A stretch of 64,000 bases of DNA, taken from Narthecium ossifragum. Lineage: Eukaryota > Streptophyta > Magnoliopsida > Dioscoreales > Nartheciaceae. The position numbers and the translations under genes were made by a program. How positions within the stretch are numbered: the stretch's first letter is position 1; each line of letters starts with the position of its first letter. Below the pieces are notes generated by a model that ran no database searches, was not told the DNA's origin, and saw only the letters and a program-made list of their open reading frames with translations. The stretch is taken from positions 15,366,492 to 15,430,491 of the forward strand of contig OY986971.1 in assembly GCA_963920575.1 (NCBI GenBank). Direction: 5' to 3'. Below, in pieces: positions 10,601-21,850 of this stretch.

Positions 10601-12058
10601 ACTTCCATACTTCTTTAATTGTTTACTTGCTTTCTTGCATGCTTGATTTTTTTGTTTTTATTTTCGGCGTGTTTGCTTGGTTCCAATGAGTGTTTCCATG
10701 CATCCGGTACGCGAGTTTTGGCCTTGGTATGTTTAGATCTTTGTACGATGATGTTTGTACTCTAGCTTTTATTGGACTAACCCTTGGTTATATTTCATAT
10801 CTTCTTTACATTTGGCCAAGGATACCTTCACATGGATACTTTGAAGCACATTATGTTATCTCTTCCCTTTTACCCTTCATATGTGCTTGAGGACAACCAT
10901 ATTTAAGTTGGGGGGTACATTTGCATGTTCGATAACCTGTGTATCTTCACTTAATTTGTCAATTTACTGGCATTGATGACTATTTTGTCTTAGATGCTTG
11001 TCTTAGATAACCATTGCATGGATTTTCTTGATTTTCATGTCTTATAAAAACTTATGAATCATTGGATAAATGATAATTTTCTTTTACTTCAATTCGCCTT
11101 GGCACATTGTAAGGCTAATTGAGTGGTCCCAATCACCTGCGCACTCACACTTGTATGAAGGGTTTAAGTGATTATTTTGAGTAGGGACCTTGATAGATTG
11201 AGATTATGAAGCATATTCATGATCGATTGATGTGACTTATAGTTGTGTTAGAAAATTTTCGTTGACTAGCCTTGATTCGTAGCCTTCTAGGTTTGGGTAA
11301 TTAAGTCTGTGGTGTGTTTTAGACCTAATGCCCTAAAGCCGCCTGGCTTGGGAGTCATTGACCCAACACTCGCTACATGGACCTAGTAGAAAGCTTAAGG
11401 GATCAAGGCACTGCACAGTCATGCTAGTCGAATAAAAGCATAATGGTCATTATTTGTGATTCGTGGCCTTCTAGGTTCGGGAGATTAAGCCTGAGTGGTG
11501 CCTTTACACCTAGTGCCCTAAAAGCATATGGTTTGGGAGTCACTGGCCTAAATCCTGTTACATGGATCTAGTAGAAAGCCTAAGGGATCATGACATTGCA
11601 CAACCACATGCGTTAGTCTTCGATAAAATAAAAGAGAAAAGAAAAGAAAAAAAATATGATTAGTGTTGAATAAAACACGTCACATGTTCAATTGGTTTGA
11701 ATTGCTAAGGATGATTGATCTTGATTGGCTCCCTACTTAGATGATTGCAAGACCCTGATTACTTGGTTGCTCTTTTCACGACACCGGATTGTTCAATTAG
11801 GTCATAATTGTGTCAAGTGTTTTGAAGTCTTGGAAGTATGTCATTTATGCTCTTATTCATTTGCTTTTAACTTGGCCATGACTTGAGAGATAAAATTCAT
11901 ATATAGAAATCTACTTTGAGCATCGGAGTTGAGAATTGCTTGCATACAAATCAATTTATTGTATTTTGATAAATTAGTGGTTTTTCTTGTTTGTTTGTTT
12001 GTGTGTTTCTTTCTTTTTGGCTTTGCTCAAGGACGAGCAAAGTGTAAGTTGAGGGGTG
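10601..12058 (+). other. Ath-1 3' untranslated region
   Basis: No supported gene. At 10887-10915 GAGGACAACC..TTGGGGGG is the Athila/Tat-type internal purine-rich motif, also seen in Ath-2 at 50587-50620. The region then holds an imperfect tandem duplication (11275-11640), an A-rich run (about 11630-11656), and the terminal polypurine tract AAGTTGAGGGGTG (12046-12058) directly before the 3' LTR. Confidence 0.7.
11275..11640 (+). repeat. Two-copy tandem repeat of about 185 bp in Ath-1
   Basis: Copy 1 and copy 2 share GATTCGT(A/G)GCCTTCTAGG, TAGTGCCCTAAA-like, TTGGGAGTCA(T/C)TG and CATGGA(C/T)CTAGTAGAAAG landmarks in the same order. They differ at many positions, so the duplication is older than the insertion. 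Confidence 0.85.
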
Positions 12059-13742
12059 TGATGAGACATGAAAAGTACACAAATTAACCTTTTAATTTAC
12101 CTTTGTTAGTCTGCGAGTAAGGTATTTCTAATAATCTTCATGGTATGTCAGGTACAAGAGCCCTCAACAAGAGTTAGATCAACTTTGGAGCGTAAACGAG
12201 CCTATTAGGACACATTTAAGTACATGGGTCCACCTCAAAGATTAAACTGTACCTTTTAAGAAAGAACCAGATGATGTGCCATATATGATTGGAAATCTCT
12301 GGAAGTCTAGTTTTTAGAGAATTTTACGGTTTGTGATTTGGAGTTTCCTAGAGAAAGTTACAGTACTTTTAGTACCAATGGTAAAAGAGATAATATGCAA
12401 AAAAGAAGATCGATCGTCTGTGCATAAAAGATCGATCTGTGTGCTGCAGACAGAGATGATGACAGAGAGCTATGTTTTAGAAGACCGATCGTCGCCTTTA
12501 AAAAGATCGATCTTCTTAGACCGATCGTCGCCTTTAAAAAGATCGATCTTCTTCGGGCGCAGCCAGTTCTACGAGATAAAAAGATCGATCTTTCTCCATA
12601 AAAGATCGATCTTTATATGGCGGCTGGGCAAAATGAAGGGCCCAGATGTAATCCGAAGGGGAGAAGCTTGACGGTTATAAATACCAAACATAGTGCTCTT
12701 GTTGGGGGATTCTTTTGGACAAGAAGAGGCTAAGGAAAGGGGCAACCCCCTTGGGCAAGGAAGGGAGCTCTCATCCAAGAGGGAGGAGATTGATGAAGAA
12801 GAGGAGGATCCATCTCTTCTCCATGGCTTCTCCATTGAAGATGAGTAGCTAATCTATTTACCTAGTGGAATATCATGATGTTTTAGGTTTTCTTTATAGT
12901 TTTCTTTGGATTTTTAGATATTGTAAACCCTATTGAGACAAGATTGTATGGATTTATGCTTCATTTATCATCTTTGTAGTTGGATTCTAATGTTGAATGG
13001 TGGATCTCATTCTATAGCATAGGCTAGACCCTTATGCTTGGATGGTGTTTGTAGATATTCCCCAATGAGTAGGCTATGCTAGAACCATGACCATTTGTGT
13101 TGAAAGGAGTATTGGCACTAGGTTAGGGCTTGTAGGTGCTAGAACCACCCCAATCCACATCTAGCCTAGCTTCCATTCCAACTTTCTAATGTATTAGATG
13201 CGATGTGCTAGAACCACATTGATCCATTACCATATTTCATACAACCCGATTCCTTACGACAAGATGATCCTGACCCGACCTCTCTTTGGCGATGATCGAA
13301 GCTAATCTCTCGATCGTCGACTTTCTAGCATAGACCTAGTGCGACGGATAATCCTTACCCGGCTATTTGTTAGCGATGACCTTTGTTAGCCACAAGGTAG
13401 TTGATATTGTAGTGTCTCGATAGGATTGCGTATCTTGATCCATTAGAAAGCTACGATTGAGCCTAATCCGGATTGAGATTCCCTAGGACCTCTCTCTATC
13501 CATTGAGTCATTTACATGCTTTCTTAGTTTCCTTATCATAAAACCCAAAAACCATTTCTTTCATTTTTCTTGTAGGAATACTTAGATTGAGGTTAGTAGT
13601 TTAATTGTTTCCTTACGCATTCCCTGTGGATTCGACTCGGACTCACCGCTAGCTACCCCCAAAGTAGTTAGTTAGTAGTTCGATTATAAATTTATAATTT
13701 CGATTGGGCGCGTTAAGCCGCGACACTTTCCACGTCCCATCA
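12059..13742 (+). repeat. Ath-1 3' LTR, full length (1684 bp)
   Basis: It starts TGATGAGAC directly after the polypurine tract and ends CCCATCA, followed by the target duplication ATAGG. It holds the palindrome array and TATA box lost from the 5' LTR. Confidence 0.9.
12403..12683 (+). promoter_or_regulatory. Ath-1 U3: AAAGATCGATCTTT array and TATAAATA
   Basis: About seven GATCGATC or CCGATCGTC cores occur at 12403-12615, several extended to AAAGATCGATCTTT (perfect 14-base palindrome). Two adjacent copies share a 33-base unit with CGATCGTCGCCTTTAAAAAG. The TATA box TATAAATA is at 12676-12683. Confidence 0.8.
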
Positions 13743-14455
13743 ATAGGACAACTGGTGTTGTAGGTGTATTCCGCCCAGGTCAGCCATTGGGTCCACTATG
13801 AAGGTCGATCACCTGAAAAATAGCGTAAGTACATCTCAAGGGATCGATTAACTACCTCAGTTTGACCATCTGTATGTGGGTGGTAGGCTGAGGAGAATTT
13901 GAACTTGACTCCCTGAAGTTTGAAGATATCCTACCAAAAGTTGTTGGTGAAGGTAGGATCTCGATCACAAACTGTACTGGTTCGCATGCCATGGTGCTTG
14001 AACATGGTGTCGAAGAAGACTCGGGCTACAAAATATGTCGTCTAGGGATGCCGTAGGGGAGCGAAGTGTCCATACTTGGACAATCTGTCGACGACTACTA
14101 GAATTGTCGTGTATCTTCTAGAAGAAGAAGGCCATCGATGAAGTCCATAGAAACATCAGTCCATACCTCTTGGGGAATCGGTAGGGGTTGAAGTAGGCCG
14201 GCTGGTTTTACAGTCTCGGCCTTGTGTCGCTGGCAAGTGTCACATCGGCGGATGAAGTCCTTGATCCGCGTCTGAGCTCCCTTCCAGTAGAAGGTGGTTC
14301 GCGGCCGGTGCCACATCTTGACAAACCCCTCATGTGTGCTGGAATGTAGGGTCGTCAAGATCTCTGAGATAAATGGGGAGTTCTTCCTCAAGAAGATGCG
14401 GTCCTTGTGGAAGATGACTCCATTGTGAACTGTGCACGGGTCCTTGATGACTCCG
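13743..14455 (-). pseudogene. Chr-1 integrase, N-terminal and core part
   Basis: On the minus strand (from 14455 down) the frame gives VIKDPC.., then the HHCC zinc module (H in STHEGF, CDTCQRHK), AGLLQPLPIP, and the core start DVSMDFIDGL carrying the first catalytic Asp. The rest of the core is read with frameshifts down to the WLTWAEYTYNTS-like segment near the Ath-1 junction. Comparison with the downstream part shows that about 20 residues are missing around the junction, independent of Ath-1. Integrase joins element DNA to the chromosome; this copy cannot work. Confidence 0.75.
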
Positions 14456-14663
14456 TGTGAGGACCTGTCCCTCTACCCATGTGGCTCCTTGTAGACCGCA
14501 AGGGTAATTTGGTAAATTATGCCTTGCCGGTTTATTTCACACCCGCGTGTGCACACACTGACCATGTTTGTATTAGTGTTTGATTAGAACGGTTAGGTGG
14601 ACCCGGGATCGAAAGATTCAGGCTTGGGCTTCTGTTTTAGCCCAAGTCTAGCTTTCTGCATCT

Positions 14664-14798
14664 AAAGGATCGATCTTTCCTTGCTAGAAGATCGATCTTT
14701 TAGTGCCAGAAAGTCAAGGCGCGATCGTCATGAAGGATCGATCTTTCCCTGAGGAAGGATTGATCATTCATAGGTCGGTTCGTTTGTCTATAAAACGG
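14664..14798 (+). promoter_or_regulatory. Solo LTR a U3: GATCGATC array and TATA box
   Basis: AAGGATCGATCTTTCC, AAGATCGATCTTTT, GCGATCGTC and AAGGATCGATCTTTCC lie within 110 bases, followed by CTATAAAACGG (14788-14798). The same block occurs in solo LTR b (18298-18404) and c (23381-23516). Confidence 0.8.
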
Positions 14799-15125
14799 AT
14801 GTAACCTTCTTCCTTGAATCCTTTTTGAAATCTACCATTCTTGAGCTCAAATCTGGTCGGATTTTGGAGAGATTGAGGATGATCCAAGGCTTAGCAGCTG
14901 GGATTGAAGCAGCTCTTGCCTAGGTAGGGATCCTACCTACTTTGTTTTCCGGTTTTTGAGAGTTTTGAGTTGAATGTGTTTTGTTTTGCTTAGATCTTGC
15001 TGTATGTTTGTTAGTTTGTAGCATGCTTACCGGTTTTGGACTCGTGGTCATTCGTACTACCAGATCCCAAGGTTTTGTGGGATTTAGTAGAGTTTTCCAA
15101 TGGAATTTCTCGCCGGAGAACCCAA

Positions 15126-15445
15126 TAAGATCAATCTTTCTTAGAAAAGGATCGATTCTTCTTTGTTGGTCATGCTAAGCCCGAGCATGATCGATCATCT
15201 GGTGAAGATGATCGATCTTTGTTCCAGGGTAGCATGGATGCCCTTTGTCGCGAGAATGATCGATCCTTCATCGATCTTCCTGGGAGCAAGGATCGATCTT
15301 CCTTGGCGCGACAAGGAAGATGCCCTCTGTCGTGAGGATGATCGATCTTCCTGAGAGGAAGGATCGATCTCCTTTGGCTCGACAGGAAGGGGGTTCTCTG
15401 TTACTTGGAAGATCGAGCTTTTCTTAGGAAAAGATCGATCCTTTG
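15126..15445 (+). repeat. Second GATCGATC array, in the transcribed leader of solo LTR a
   Basis: About ten copies lie downstream of the TATA box, alternating (G)AAGATCGATCTTC and AGGATCGATC(C/T)T forms at 20-40 base spacing. Frames through it spell repeats such as DRSF and KIDPS, which are by-products of the repeat. Counterparts are at 18749-18955 and 23855-24095. Confidence 0.8.
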
Positions 15446-16640
15446 GTGGTAGAGAGTAGTTTTTCATTGACTTCGCCTGCGGGGCTTTGTATGTACGGTT
15501 TTTCTTATATGTTTATATGTTATACATATCATTAAGCATGTTAGCCCCATATTAGGGGTAGTGATGAATCAGGAGAGTGATGACTCCTGGGATGTTTAGA
15601 ATAAGTGGGTGATTGGCCCTACTGCTTTTCATAGACTTGCATGCCGACGTACGCCGAGGGCCTTTACCTATGTGGTTTGCCTTCTGTTGTTTGTGGGGCT
15701 GCTTCCCGATGCAGGTTGCTGGTGAACTGGCTGGCAGTTGGTGGTGTACCACTGCAGCAGTTTCAGACCTTAAATATGTGTTCACCACCCCGGGGCGGCA
15801 GTGTGTCAAGTCCAGACCTTGCTTGTGGTGTCATCACATATTGTTGCATGCTTAAATGTTTTATATGCGTATGTTCATCGCATGCATTTCTGGTTGTGCA
15901 TTAGTTGCATAATAAGGTTAGGGCGTGGGCGATCTGTGGGTCACCCTCCCGAGGCTTGGAAGCTCGGATTTAGCCCTAGGACCGGGTTCGGGTAGTTTGG
16001 ACCAGGTTTGAATTGTGGTGTACAGTCAAATTCGATGATAGGTCTAGATGACTCGTACACCTATGGATTGATGATGTTAGAGGTCGTGTCGGCTTCTAGT
16101 CGAGTGCTGAGGTGCAGCCGGTGTCCGGTGATCCATGTCTCTTGAGTAGAGGGTGTGCATACTTAGCGGGTTGGACTCCCAACAGCAGTGTTCACTTCGT
16201 CTTGCTGTGAGACAGCAGTGTTGGGACCCCTGTGTACACCCAGGCTTTACTAGAGGGTGACACTGTTGTATTTCCCTCTTCCTTCTGTGTGTTGTAGTGT
16301 AGTTTCCCTGCTGAGCTTAGTTGCTCACTTCTACCCGGGCTGCATTTTGCAGGTGCAGGTGTTAGCTCCTCTTCGGCAGCCCCTACCGGGCAGTTGGTCG
16401 ACGGTGCGGCGGCGCCAGGTGAAATCTGAGAGGTGGTGATCCTTTACCTTTTTTGATCCATTGGTTAGTTACTCTCCTACGGGAGTATATAAATGTTGTA
16501 TTCGAATCTTCCCCTCTTCGAGGATGTGTATATTAAACTTGGGTTTTGTAATCTATGGTTTGAGGTTCCGTAAATTATAGTTTTTTAAATTGAGGGTGTT
16601 TTGATGAATTGTTAGGGAGACCAATAGGTTAGAGGGAACA

Positions 16641-18019
16641 CTCCGTCTTGGATGTCCTTGGCGAGCTTCTGCTTCTCCGCATTAGTTTTAACATCCTCCT
16701 GAATTGGTTCCAGCCACTGAGGAAACGTACTAGAGATGGCAGCTATCGAGGGTAGTGATGCTGCCATGAGAGCAGGGTTGAACTCTAGTTGGGCGTTGGA
16801 GAGGTTGTCCGGATCAGGTGGTAGAGGATCAGAAGTAGGCGACGACAGCGAGTCCTCTACCGTGGACTCGGTGGCTGGAAGAGCTACAAGCACTTGGCCG
16901 ATCATCAAGCCAAGTGAGGGTTCTCCAAGCTCAGCTAGGACTGTGGTCTCCTCTTCTAGATCAGCTTCAGTGTCGTCTTCATGTACCTCGTCTTCCTCAT
17001 AATCATTGATAGCTTCTATGTTGTAGAGTTGCTTGCAACGGTGCCTCGAGGTATAGGGCTCGTCACATTAGAAGCAGAGTCCTTGTGATCTTCATTGTTG
17101 CAGTTCAGATAGGGATAGCTGTCTCCGTTAAGGTCGGACTATAGTTTGAGTAGGACTAGGAGTCCTAATTTGAGTAGGATTAGGAGTCCTAGTCGCACTC
17201 GAACTCTATTTCACGGGCGCGGTACGAGCAATGAGGGCTGGATGGGTAGATGCGGACGTCGTCCTTGCCGTAACGTGCCGGATCACGTGCTCCTTCGCCT
17301 CATGAGTCTTGGCGTAGCTGATGGCCTCGGCTATGGTGGCTGGTCTAGCGTGCTGAACATCATACCTGATGGGCGGCTTTAGTTCGCTGATGAAGAGACT
17401 CGGTACAACATCCCGAGCCAAGTGCAGGACACAACCTAGACCTCGGTCAAACCGGATCTGGTAGTCTTGGACCGAGCCATCTTGCTAAATTCGAGTGAGT
17501 TCGACGATGGGGTCCTCGTAGGTCGTCGGTCCATAGTGCAAGTGCAGGGCATGCTAGAAGGTATGCCATGTCACGCACTCATCCGTATCCTTCGACAGCT
17601 GGTAACATGTATGGGCATCTCCATCGAAGTGATAAACGATATAACGGACCTTCTCTCGTTCATGGATAGGATGATAAGAGAAGAACTACTCTGCCTTGAG
17701 AATCCAATGAGTAGGATCCGTAGACCCATCATAGCGGGGGAAGTCCGTGCGGGGAATCCGGGCAGCAAGGGGTGGCTCACAGATTGGGTCATGGGGCGGT
17801 TCATATGCAGGTGGGGTATGAGGAGGGTAGTGATGGGGTTGGGGAGGAATTGGGTTGTAGGGTACATATGGAGGGGCATAGGTTGCTGGTACAGAGGCGG
17901 GTGATAGGCCGGATATAGGGGTTGATGTTGTCGCGGTGGAAGGGTAGTGGGGCCAGTTGGTGTGGAAAGGCGGTGGGGCCTGCCAAGGGTGTGGTGTGGG
18001 CCTGTTGAGCTGGGAGTTG
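16641..18019 (-). pseudogene. Chr-1 gag, fused by deletion to the RNase H-integrase linker
   Basis: Read on the minus strand from 18019, the Pro/Tyr-rich gag segment (PLYPAYHPPLYQQP) is followed by the capsid-like region (THWILKAE, WHTF, GSVQDYQIRFDR, FISELKPPIRYD, ATIAEAISYAKTHEA) and a damaged zinc knuckle (CDEPYTSRHRC). About 100 residues later the text is already the RNase H/integrase linker (LEFNPALMAA.., FPQWLEPIQEDV). Protease, reverse transcriptase and most of RNase H are missing, a deletion of roughly 2.5 kb against a complete chromovirus. Several frameshifts are present. The element was therefore already defective. Confidence 0.7.
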
Positions 18020-20252
18020 TGTGAGGACCTGTCCCTCTACTCCTGGGTCGACCATCTGGTCGGGCCCGTGGCTCATTTGCTTGTTTCGCGTCAAGCGCGC
18101 GATCTGGTGGATCGTATTGTTTCTTGGGCCGCAAGGGAAATTTAGCAAATTACGCCTTGTCAGTTTGTTTCACACCCGCGTGTGCACACACTGACCGTGT
18201 TTGTGTTAATATTTGCTTATATTAGTTAGGTGAACCAAGGATCGAAAGATCCGGGCTTGGGCTTGTGTTCTAGCCCAACTCTAGCTTTCTGTACAAAATG
18301 ATCGATCTTTTCTTGCTAAGAAGATCAATCATTTGGTACCAGAAAGTCTTTGCATTGTCATGAAGGATCATCATTCATAAGTCGGTTCGTCCGTCTATAA
18401 AACGAACACAACCCCTTTTCTTTTTCTCCTTTTGGAATCCGCCGTTCTTGAGCTTAGATCTGGCGAGATTTTAGAGGAGATTGAAGACGATCATAGGCTC
18501 AGCAGTGTGGATTGAAGCTGCTCTAGTCTAGGTAGGGATGCTACCTACTTGTCTTTCTGGTTTTTGTGAGTTTTGAGCTTGCATGTGGTTGTTTTGAGTA
18601 GATCTCTTTGCATGCTTGTTGGTTTTCAGTGCAAGTATCAGTTTTAGACTCGTGGTCCTTCGTACTACTAGATCACAGAGTTTTGTGGGATTTGGTAGCG
18701 TTTTTCGACGGTATTTTCCTTCTCCGGTTCGCCGGAGAACCCATGAAAATCGATCCTCCTTGAGGAAGGATCGATCATTCTTGGGGCGTCATGCCTGGCT
18801 CGTGCATGATCGATCTTCTGGTGGAAGAAGATCGATCTTTTGCTTGGCGACATGGACGGGGTCCTTGGTCACGAAGGTGATCGATCTTCCTGGAGGGAAG
18901 ATCGATCCTTTTTGGCTTGATAGGGATGGAACTCCCTGTTTGCTAAAGGATCGATCCCTTTGGTCGCAGGGAGGTGTTTTCATCGGATTTTGCCCGCGGG
19001 ACTTTGCATATGTGGCTTTCTTTACCACTTTATAACTTGGAGCATGTTAGCCCCATAATGAGGGGTAGTGGTGTACCGGGAGAGTGACGACTCCCAAGAT
19101 GTGTAGATAGCATGTTGTATTGTTAGCAGTGTTTGCCGGGGTTGCTTCCCGTGACATGCTGTTCTTTTGTGGACTGGCTGTAGTTGGTAGGGTTACCACT
19201 GCAATAGTTCCTTGGCCTATATTACATGTTCATCACCCCGGGCCGGCAGGGTGCCAAGCGCAGACCATGTTCTTCATCGTCGCATATGTTGCATGCTTAT
19301 CTGCTTTTCTGCATACGTTCATAGCATGCATCTGATTGCGTATTAGTTGCATAAGGTTAGGGCGATGGCGATCTGTGGTATCGCCGTCCCGAGGGCTTGG
19401 AAGCTCAGATTAGCCTTAGGATGGGGGCTGGGTAGTTTGGTCCAGGTTTGAATGGTTGTGTTCAGACGAATTCGATGATAGGCCTAGATGACTTGAACAC
19501 TTGTTGATCAATGATTTAGAAGTCGTGTCGGCCTTGAGCCGGGTTCTGAGGTGTAGCCGGTATCCGGTTTTCTTGTCTCTTGAGTAGAGGGTGTGTCTAC
19601 TCAGCGGTGTTATCTTCCCTCCTAGCAGTGCTGGTTTGCTGCGGGTGAGATGGCAGTGTTTGTTTCCTGCCTCGCTGGGTGACCCAGTATGTGACCAGCT
19701 CGGTTGGAAGACCATGACTGAGGCCCCTCATGGACACGCGGTGGGTTTATGGGGCCCCGGTGTACACTCAGATCTTGCTAGAGGGTGACACTGTTGCGTT
19801 TCCCTCTTCCTTTTGTGAGTCGTAGTGTAGTTTCCCCGCTGATCTTAGTTGTTCATTCCTACCCGGGTTGCGTTTTCCAGGTGTAGGCGTTAGCTCCACT
19901 TCGATGGCCTCTACCGGGCAGTTGGTTGGCGGCGCGGCGGCGCCTGGCGGAGTTTGAGGAGCGGTGATCTTTCTGTCTTCAAAACCCTTGTATAGTTAGC
20001 CTCCTACGGGAGTGTATAAATGTTTGTACTTGATTTTCCCTCGTTGAGGTTATGTAGACTTGTGTCACTTTGGATTTGTAATCTGTTAATCTTGAGGTTT
20101 CTGTTAATTTTAGAATTGTTAATTGAGGGTGTTAATGAATGCTTAGGGAAACCAGTAGACTAGAGGGAACCCTCACCAAAATTTCCGTAGGTAGCTAGGT
20201 TCCGGTTCGCGTCCCTCGGTCCGGTTGGACTTTCGCAGGTCGGGGCACGACT
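18020..20252 (+). mobile_element. Tekay-family solo LTR b (2233 bp)
   Basis: It starts TGTGAGGACCTGTCC and ends GGGGCACGACT, where other members have GCGCGACA. The flanks AGTTG (18015-18019) and GGTTG (20253-20257) match at four of five bases, consistent with an aged target duplication. It carries both GATCGATC arrays (18298-18340 and 18749-18955) and TCTATAAAACG at 18394-18404. It splits the Chr-1 gag gene. Confidence 0.8.
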
Positions 20253-20661
20253 GGTTGGGTAGGAGGGATAGGACCTGGTCCAACCAAGAAGTAGTTGGGA
20301 CTAGGGTCGGTTCCTTCCTGGGTAGGGACAGGTTCATGAGGAGTCTTAGGGGAACTAGGAGTTGTAGTAGGAGGCTGGTTAGGGTTAGGGTTACCTTGCT
20401 CTCCCGCAGTTCCTGGACTCGGTCTCTGCATCTGCAAGGCCATGAACACAATCCTCTCAGAGATTCTGAGGATTAAGGCTTGCGTCTCATGCTGCGATGT
20501 CTGAAGCTACAACAACGATCCCTTAATACCATCGGTCTCTTCTCAGGTTACGAGAAGATCCCGCTCCTTGGAAGCGCTTGTAGGAGTTGCTCCTGCCATG
20601 TGGACTCCTTCGGAAGGATTCCGGGTGGTACAGGTAGGAGGAAAAAGCTTTGGTACCAAGT
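20253..20661 (-). pseudogene. Chr-1 gag N-terminus, leader and decayed primer-binding site
   Basis: Minus-strand reading gives a start near 20449 with ALQMQRPSPGTAGEQGNPN and NQPPTTTPSSP, resembling the start of gag in Chr-N (NPNPNQPP). The primer site next to the LTR reads CTTGGTACCAAAGC against TTGGTATCAGAGC, so it has mutated. The next gag segment lies beyond solo LTR b. Confidence 0.6.
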
Positions 20662-21556
20662 TGATACGCTGAGCTTTTTCGTAAGCACAGGTACCGGGTC
20701 TCTTGCCTGGTCTCGGCTCCTCTTTAGCCAAATCTGTGGCTAGGTCGAGAAATACCTTTAGAATTTTAGGAGAAGTACCCTAGGTATTCGACGAGGAAGG
20801 CTCAAACAGGAGCAAAGAGACGGATGAGGAAGAGGATTATCTCACAGCTTCCTCTATGGTTGGCCAGCTACCCTTGAGGGATCCAAGCCTTGGAGAACGT
20901 GGCAGCGGCGATGAGGTGACGGAGGGGAGGACGGCAGCCAAGGGGGACGTCAGGCACTTGGGGTTGGATGGTTGAGGCGGGGACGACAGCGGAGAAGGAG
21001 GGAAGCTAGACGGCGGACGGAGGATGGCAGCGGATAGCGGAGGCCGGTGGTGGAGAAGGGATCCAACAATAGAGAAGGGAAGTGAAGGTGGCTCGTGGAG
21101 TTGGTGGAATTAAGGTTAAAGCTACTCCTAAGATTATTTTACTAATAACTCTACTTTATTCATCAAAATTCGTCCATAACCTAATACAAACTATAGATGT
21201 CATTTTATAGAGGACTTGAGAGAGTTCTACTCCAACTAGAGAACTATCTTGCTTTAATCAGCAAGTAATAATACTTTCCTACTAAGACTCAATCATAACT
21301 CAAACTTCCCAATAAATAGGACTCATATTAGGAACTAATAAAGCAAAGCATAAACTGAATTCATACTAGGCAATCAATTAAGAAACTAACTAAGGAAGTA
21401 ACCATCTAGGAATAGGATTCCTTTTGGCTAGCTTTGGCTTGGGACCTAGTCCAAGGTCGGGTCCGACCAAGGGGTGGGGCCGGACCTTGTTCCACTTGGC
21501 ATGTGGGACCCGCCCCCTGGTTGGGTATGGGTTGGGCTTGGGTTCCAACTGTATCA
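20662..21556 (-). mobile_element. Chr-1 5' LTR (895 bp)
   Basis: It runs from CCAACTGTATCA (21545-21556, outer end) to TGATACGC (20662, inner end) and is co-linear with 6731-7514 and the Chr-N LTRs. It also serves as 3' LTR of the chromodomain fragment that follows on its right, so it is shared between two partial elements. Confidence 0.8.
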
Positions 21557-21850
21557 TCCACTCCCCCTTTAGAGAGTGCTTTTTCCTCAAGGCCGAAGTC
21601 GGGGTAACGATCCAAGAAGTATGTGAACACCTCTCATGTCGCTTTTGCTGGACTATGGCTTGTCCAATGTACTAGAATTTCTTTCGGTTGTCGGGGAGGG
21701 TGCCGATGGTCGATGATAGTTTGGGGATACAGCTTGGGCTGCTCCTCTGAGGGGTCTGGAATCTCGGCGATGATGGGTATTTCAGTTCCAACGCGCTTTT
21801 TCAGAAGTGACACATGAAAAACCAGGTGCACCTTGGAATCTAATGGAAGG
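21557..21850 (-). pseudogene. Chromodomain fragment, tandem unit 1
   Basis: On the minus strand FHVSLLKKRVG, IIDHRHPPRQP, VHWTSHSPAKAT and YPDFGLEEKALSKGG form the end of a chromovirus integrase with chromodomain. The conserved Trp after SPAKAT is a TGA stop. A polypurine tract follows, then the LTR. The fragment is fused at about 21850 (GGCGGAGG) to the middle of another LTR. Confidence 0.8.

Larger units (their letters stand above)
8102..13742 (+). mobile_element. Ath-1: non-autonomous Athila-type LTR element, 5.64 kb
   Basis: It has two LTRs with TGATGAG..CATCA ends, a tRNA-Asp-type primer site, one long ORF of unknown function, a hairpin after the ORF, and two polypurine-rich tracts. The 5-bp target duplication ATAGG is perfect (8097-8101 and 13743-13747). 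No reverse transcriptase or integrase is encoded, so it depends on a partner. It is inserted in the Chr-1 integrase region in opposite orientation. Confidence 0.85.
14456..16640 (+). mobile_element. Tekay-family solo LTR a (2185 bp)
   Basis: It starts TGTGAGGACCTGTCC and ends GGGAACA, with a perfect 5-bp duplication CTCCG (14451-14455, 16641-16645). Removing it restores an uninterrupted Chr-1 reading frame (..DIQDG joined to VIKDPC..), which proves the borders. It ends about 140 bases earlier than the other family members, which continue to GCGCGACA. Confidence 0.9.

Noticed and set aside
12403..12615. CRISPR array
   Set aside because: Short palindromic repeats are present, but spacers are not unique or regular, there are no cas genes, and the setting is a plant LTR.
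17571..18134. 187-codon minus frame next to solo LTR b
   Set aside because: Starts inside the solo LTR and is out of frame with the Chr-1 gag text for most of its length.
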